From contig CM039182.1 in the NCBI GenBank assembly GCA_008360975.2, positions 57,982,491-58,046,490 on the forward strand: a stretch of 64,000 nt of DNA. The letters are read 5' to 3'. This stretch comes from Lichenostomus cassidix (lineage: Eukaryota > Chordata > Aves > Passeriformes > Meliphagidae). Below are positions 60,590 through 64,000 of this stretch, in pieces. Each line of letters begins with the position of its first letter. The stretch's first letter is position 1. Both the position numbers and the translations under genes were made by a program. Under the pieces are notes generated by a model. It did not search any database. It was not told the origin of the DNA and worked only from the letters and a program-made list of their open reading frames with translations.

Positions 60590-60992
60590 ATTGTAGTATT
60601 TAAAGTTTTTGTCTTGTGGAAGAGGAAAGTAACAGTTGTATGAGCATGAAGATTTGCAAGACAAAGGGGCACTTTTGCAAGGGAAGATAAAATGAAGACT
60701 AATGCAGACCGTCTTTTTTTTTGTACAAATTAAACACTTGTCCCAATGTGTGTGGGCAAAATACTAATCTAATTTAGCTTTGCATTGTATGCTAGTTTAA
60801 AACAAAAAATAACAAAACAAACCTCTGTAAAATACTGTAAAAAAAAAAAAAAAAGGAAAAAAAAAAACCAACAAAAAAAGCTTTTATGGTGAGTTTTGTA
60901 AATAGATTTATTAAAGGGTGACCTGTTCTCTAGCTGTGATCTTACCACTTCAAATGGATGTAATTTGAATAAATTTTGTATGGTAATGAATC

Positions 60993-60998
60993 AATAAA
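60993..60998 (+). terminator. Distal polyadenylation signal AATAAA
   Basis: A canonical AATAAA lies here, with another at 60968-60973, followed within 30 nt by T-rich and GT-containing sequence (TTTTTTAAAG and TTTGTGTA). This is the most likely 3' end of the full-length E2F3 mRNA. Confidence 0.7.
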
Positions 60999-61018
60999 AA
61001 TGACATTTTTTAAAGACT

Positions 61019-64000
61019 TTAGATTTGTGTATACAGCTATTTAAATTTTTCTTACTCTTGGTGCTTGTCATACAGTTTCTTGAAACCTGTTACTGTTTTC
61101 ATTATTAGTGCAAACACTCATTTGACACCAAATAGTTCCAATCCCATTTTTTATGATGCCAACAATAAGTTCAGCAGGTTTTTTTAAGCCAGAGTGAAAC
61201 AGGAATAAAAGACACACGTAAGACACAGTAGGTGATCCAGAGGTTGGGATAACACAAGTTTATTTTTATTTATTCCCTCTCCTCTTCTATGAATTAGAAA
61301 CAGACTTCTTGCAAATTTCATAGAAATTGTGTTACTGTAGGATTAAATCACATGCAAGTAGTTGTTGAGGATCTGCTTAACCTTCCTACTGATAATTCTC
61401 CAGAAGTTTCCTAATAGTAGCTTTGAAAAGAACTTCCGTTTTAAGTCACCTCCACCAGTCCCTTGCACCAGACCTGTATTTATAAACTTGTAGTTCCTTT
61501 CTGGTTTTGGTGCTGCACCTTTGTAGATACATGGCCATCCATAAATTGCCAAAAAAGCAAAACCAAACAACCAGCCCAAAACAAAAAACCCCAAAAAAAC
61601 CAAACAAATCCCAACAAACCAAAACCACCGTGATAATAAAATCACAGTAATATGGTTGATTGCTTAAATGTTGCATTTCTTAGCATGTCATTTGTGTCTT
61701 GTCAACTTCCAGCACACTAGGAGAAGGCTATTACTTTCTCTATGCACATGTATATATTCAAACATCTGCACACAGCAGTTCTGAAAGGAAGACTACAAAG
61801 GTCTTCTCTATATTCTTAATAAATAATAATGTAGGGCTAGAGGGATCTGATCTCCCTTTGAAGCAGAGATGACAGTAAATATCTGCTGTACCTCCCTGGC
61901 CTGTTCTTAGTTTCGCTATTCTACAGCTGCCATAAGCACTTTTTTATTTGCCCCTAGAATCTGCTACTGATAACCAGTTTTCATGTCATTTTCCCTCTCC
62001 TTCCGTTCGCTTTCTCTATCTGCGTTGCAAACTTGGGATGTGTTGAGGTGCAGGATAAAAAATCCATCCAGTTAAAATACTTATTCGTGCTCCTCTGGGC
62101 TAGCATGGTGTACCTTAACATTATTAAGTGTACAAATTTTAGTTTCATGGAGGTTTTGTTGGGGCCTGTATGTGCTGCATTCCTTGGCTGCCAACAGATG
62201 GAAAGGGTTTTGGAAAAATCTGTCAAAATGGCCTGAATGATAGGCAACAATTTTTTTTGTTACACACAGGAAAGGAGTTTGAAAAAAAAAAGGGGGGTTC
62301 ATGCTCTTGAACCTACATAGAGTAAGAACTCATCCACCTACAAATGACAAGAAACAGTCACTTTATATTCCTTTTGATTTATACCTGAAAGAATAAATTG
62401 CACCTTGGTCTTAATGCAGACATGAACATTTTTATTGTAGAAACAAAGTATGAATTATATGTAAGGTACTTTTTATAGCGTGAAACATAGCTTCATGTTT
62501 AAGAGCACCAAATTTAGTATGTCTCTTTTTTTTTCCCTGTATGAAACACAGTTAATGCACAATGCCATTAGTGTTCCTGGAGCAAACAATTCTCAACATT
62601 AAGTGAACCATGAGATTTCATTATGAGCCAGTATAGCAGTCAGTGGAGTGATTTTAACCAAAGCACAAACAATTAGAATTCATATCCCCATTCTGTTTTT
62701 CTTGCTGAAGCAAGATCTGCTGGGATATTACTCTACAGCTAAGTAACGATCAAAAGAATACTTGGCCTTTATTAAGTCTGGGAGTTTCTTTACCCACTAT
62801 TTTCTTTCTAAAACTTAAAGAGTCATCTCTAACAGAAAAAAGCAGATTTTTACCAATTCTGAGTGGTGCTGAATGTTGCTCACAGATTCTCCTGAATTTA
62901 AAGAAAAGAAGAAAAATCTAATTTCTTGTATCTCTTTTGGGACTCCCCATTTTTTTCTGAATACCTTCCTACTTATTTCTATCCAAAACTGATGTTAGTT
63001 ATCAGAGAATAAGGTTGCTGTATAAAAATTGACCCCTCACCTCCCTGGCTGTTTTCTTTCCCTAAGGATGTTAGTTGAGATGCCCGAAACGAGCTAAGGA
63101 TGTATCTTCTAACCAGGAGCTGAATTAAGATTTAGATTTTATTTTCCCTGTAGTTTTTGTATTTTTCCAACTACCTGCTCGGGCAAAACTTACAACTCCA
63201 GTTGGTAACACAGCTCGAGGCTGGTGTCTTTGAGTCTACCACTCCTGAAGAGCGGGAAATAAGGTCTGCAGGCAACCTGGGAAGGATGTAATCTAAAGCT
63301 CTTCTTTGGACAATCAAGGAACTGGAGCATGTATGCTGCCAGCCCATAGAAGGTCAGTTCTGAAAGTTGTACTCTCAGCCACTGTAACATAAAAAGTATC
63401 TCTCCCAGGTAGAAATGGATAAACTTTCTTCCTGTGATCAGGGGCTGGTAGAGGATCATCTACTTCCTTCTCTACCTGCTGTGCTACCTGCAGGCTGTGT
63501 GCAGCTCTGTTACTATGAATAAGCTACAAAGCAATTTAGGTTAGTGAGCTTCAAAAGCACTGGGAGAGTGCCTTCCATGTTGTGGCTACATCCTAGGACT
63601 CAACAGGACTCTGTTGGCACAAGGGCTGCTTGAGACTATGAATTCTTGGCAGCGGGACAAAGTAAAGGCTCTGCCGGATCATGCTGGAACTGATCAGTGT
63701 GGCCTATTTATGTCACTAGGTATGGGACTCAGGAGTTATTCCTGCCTGGGAGCTGCTCTTGGAGATCACTTCCGTCCCTTAACAAGCAGTGTTTGTCAAT
63801 GTTGGCCGTTTGGAGATTTTTGGTTATGTCTCAAGAGCTGTCCGTGCTTTTTTTGCTCTTAGTGAGCAGTAAAGCAGCACTGGTATGTGCACAGCTGGGT
63901 TTAACCAGAGCACCAGCACTTGGCTGCTGGGGACAGCTGGGAGGTAGTGCAGTGCAGTGCTCCCAGGACAGAGAAGCTGCACTCAAGGACTGCATGTGAA
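61019..64000. other. Intergenic DNA downstream of E2F3
   Basis: No gene is recognised. In human the next gene in this direction is CDKAL1, but no exon or CpG island for it is visible within this 3-kb flank, so it presumably starts beyond the window. The A/C-rich tract at 61550-61628 is the only distinct feature. Confidence 0.55.
61550..61628 (+). repeat. A/C-rich low-complexity tract
   Basis: An irregular AAAAC/CCAAA-type run downstream of E2F3. On the opposite strand it reads as a hydrophobic Phe/Gly/Leu/Trp-rich frame that is an artefact of composition. Confidence 0.85.

Larger units (their letters stand above)
58989..61018 (+). other. E2F3: E2F3 3' untranslated region
   Basis: About 2.0 kb of AT-rich sequence lies between the stop codon and the last clustered polyadenylation signals. 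The end is inferred as shortly after AATAAA at 60993-60998; the true cleavage site needs transcript data. The region holds a GT microsatellite (59653-59675), an A-rich stretch at about 60839-60879 that could misprime oligo-dT, and seed matches to several microRNA families known to target mammalian E2F3 (59818, 60272, 60389, 60519, 60669). No splice or coding signal is evident within it. Confidence 0.8.

Noticed and set aside
61343..61645. Minus-strand frame resembling a membrane microprotein (Phe/Gly/Leu/Trp-rich)
   Set aside because: The hydrophobic part is the translation of the A/C-rich low-complexity tract at 61550-61628.
63190..63999. Possible first exon of a downstream gene such as CDKAL1
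   Set aside because: No CpG island, no recognisable protein sequence and no donor-linked coding frame were found in the last 3 kb.
1..64000. CRISPR arrays, tRNA or rRNA genes, prokaryotic operons or an intact retroviral genome
   Set aside because: None was recognised by eye. Tandem repeats present are simple sequence, and retroviral traces are limited to LTR-like blocks.

Overview
This window is vertebrate nuclear DNA, almost certainly from a bird. It contains one protein-coding gene spread over about 42 kb, a GC-rich CpG-island promoter next to AT-rich introns, and several fragments of CR1 LINE with the typical avian 3' end (a run resembling ATTCTATGATTCT). It also contains at least one LTR of a kind I associate with avian endogenous retroviruses. 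Nothing prokaryotic is present: no operons, CRISPR arrays or IS elements.

The gene is E2F3, on the + strand, and it appears complete. Two alternative first exons lie in the CpG island at about 18.2-20.3 kb. Exon 1a (19116-19436) encodes the 107-residue N-terminus of E2F3a. Exon 1b (19958-19972) encodes the five residues MPLQQ of E2F3b. Both splice in phase 0 to six shared exons at 49602-49713, 52041-52260, 52817-52975, 55482-55596, 57895-58030 and 58723-58988. The reconstructed proteins are 442 aa (E2F3a) and 340 aa (E2F3b). They carry, in order, the cyclin A-binding RxL motif, the winged-helix DNA-binding domain, the DP-dimerisation segment, the marked box and the C-terminal pocket-protein-binding transactivation domain. 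The exon 4-5 intron is a textbook U12-type AT-AC intron. The 3' UTR runs about 2 kb to polyadenylation signals near 60.97-61.0 kb.

Layout: 1-18.2 kb is intergenic DNA with CR1 remnants (including a decayed reverse-transcriptase segment at about 12.9-14.2 kb), a solo LTR with a clean 5-bp target-site duplication (14703-15169), and a second probable LTR near 3.4-3.7 kb. 18.2-20.3 kb is the dual promoter. 20-49.6 kb is the long first intron, with CR1 copies near 27.8-28.3 and 36.9-37.6 kb. 49.6-61.0 kb holds the shared exons and 3' UTR. 61.0-64.0 kb is intergenic with no recognised gene.

The upstream promoter has E2F sites next to exon 1a, as expected for cell-cycle autoregulation of E2F3a. The downstream promoter has an E-box, a CRE-like site and G-rich and CTC-repeat tracts before exon 1b. 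The 3' UTR has seed matches for several microRNA families known to repress E2F3 in mammals. I found no wholly new biological system. The most notable items are the AT-AC intron, a tandem NAGNAG acceptor, the promoter hexamer repeat with a long open in-frame 5' extension, the divergent exon 1a, and the microRNA/alternative-polyadenylation arrangement.
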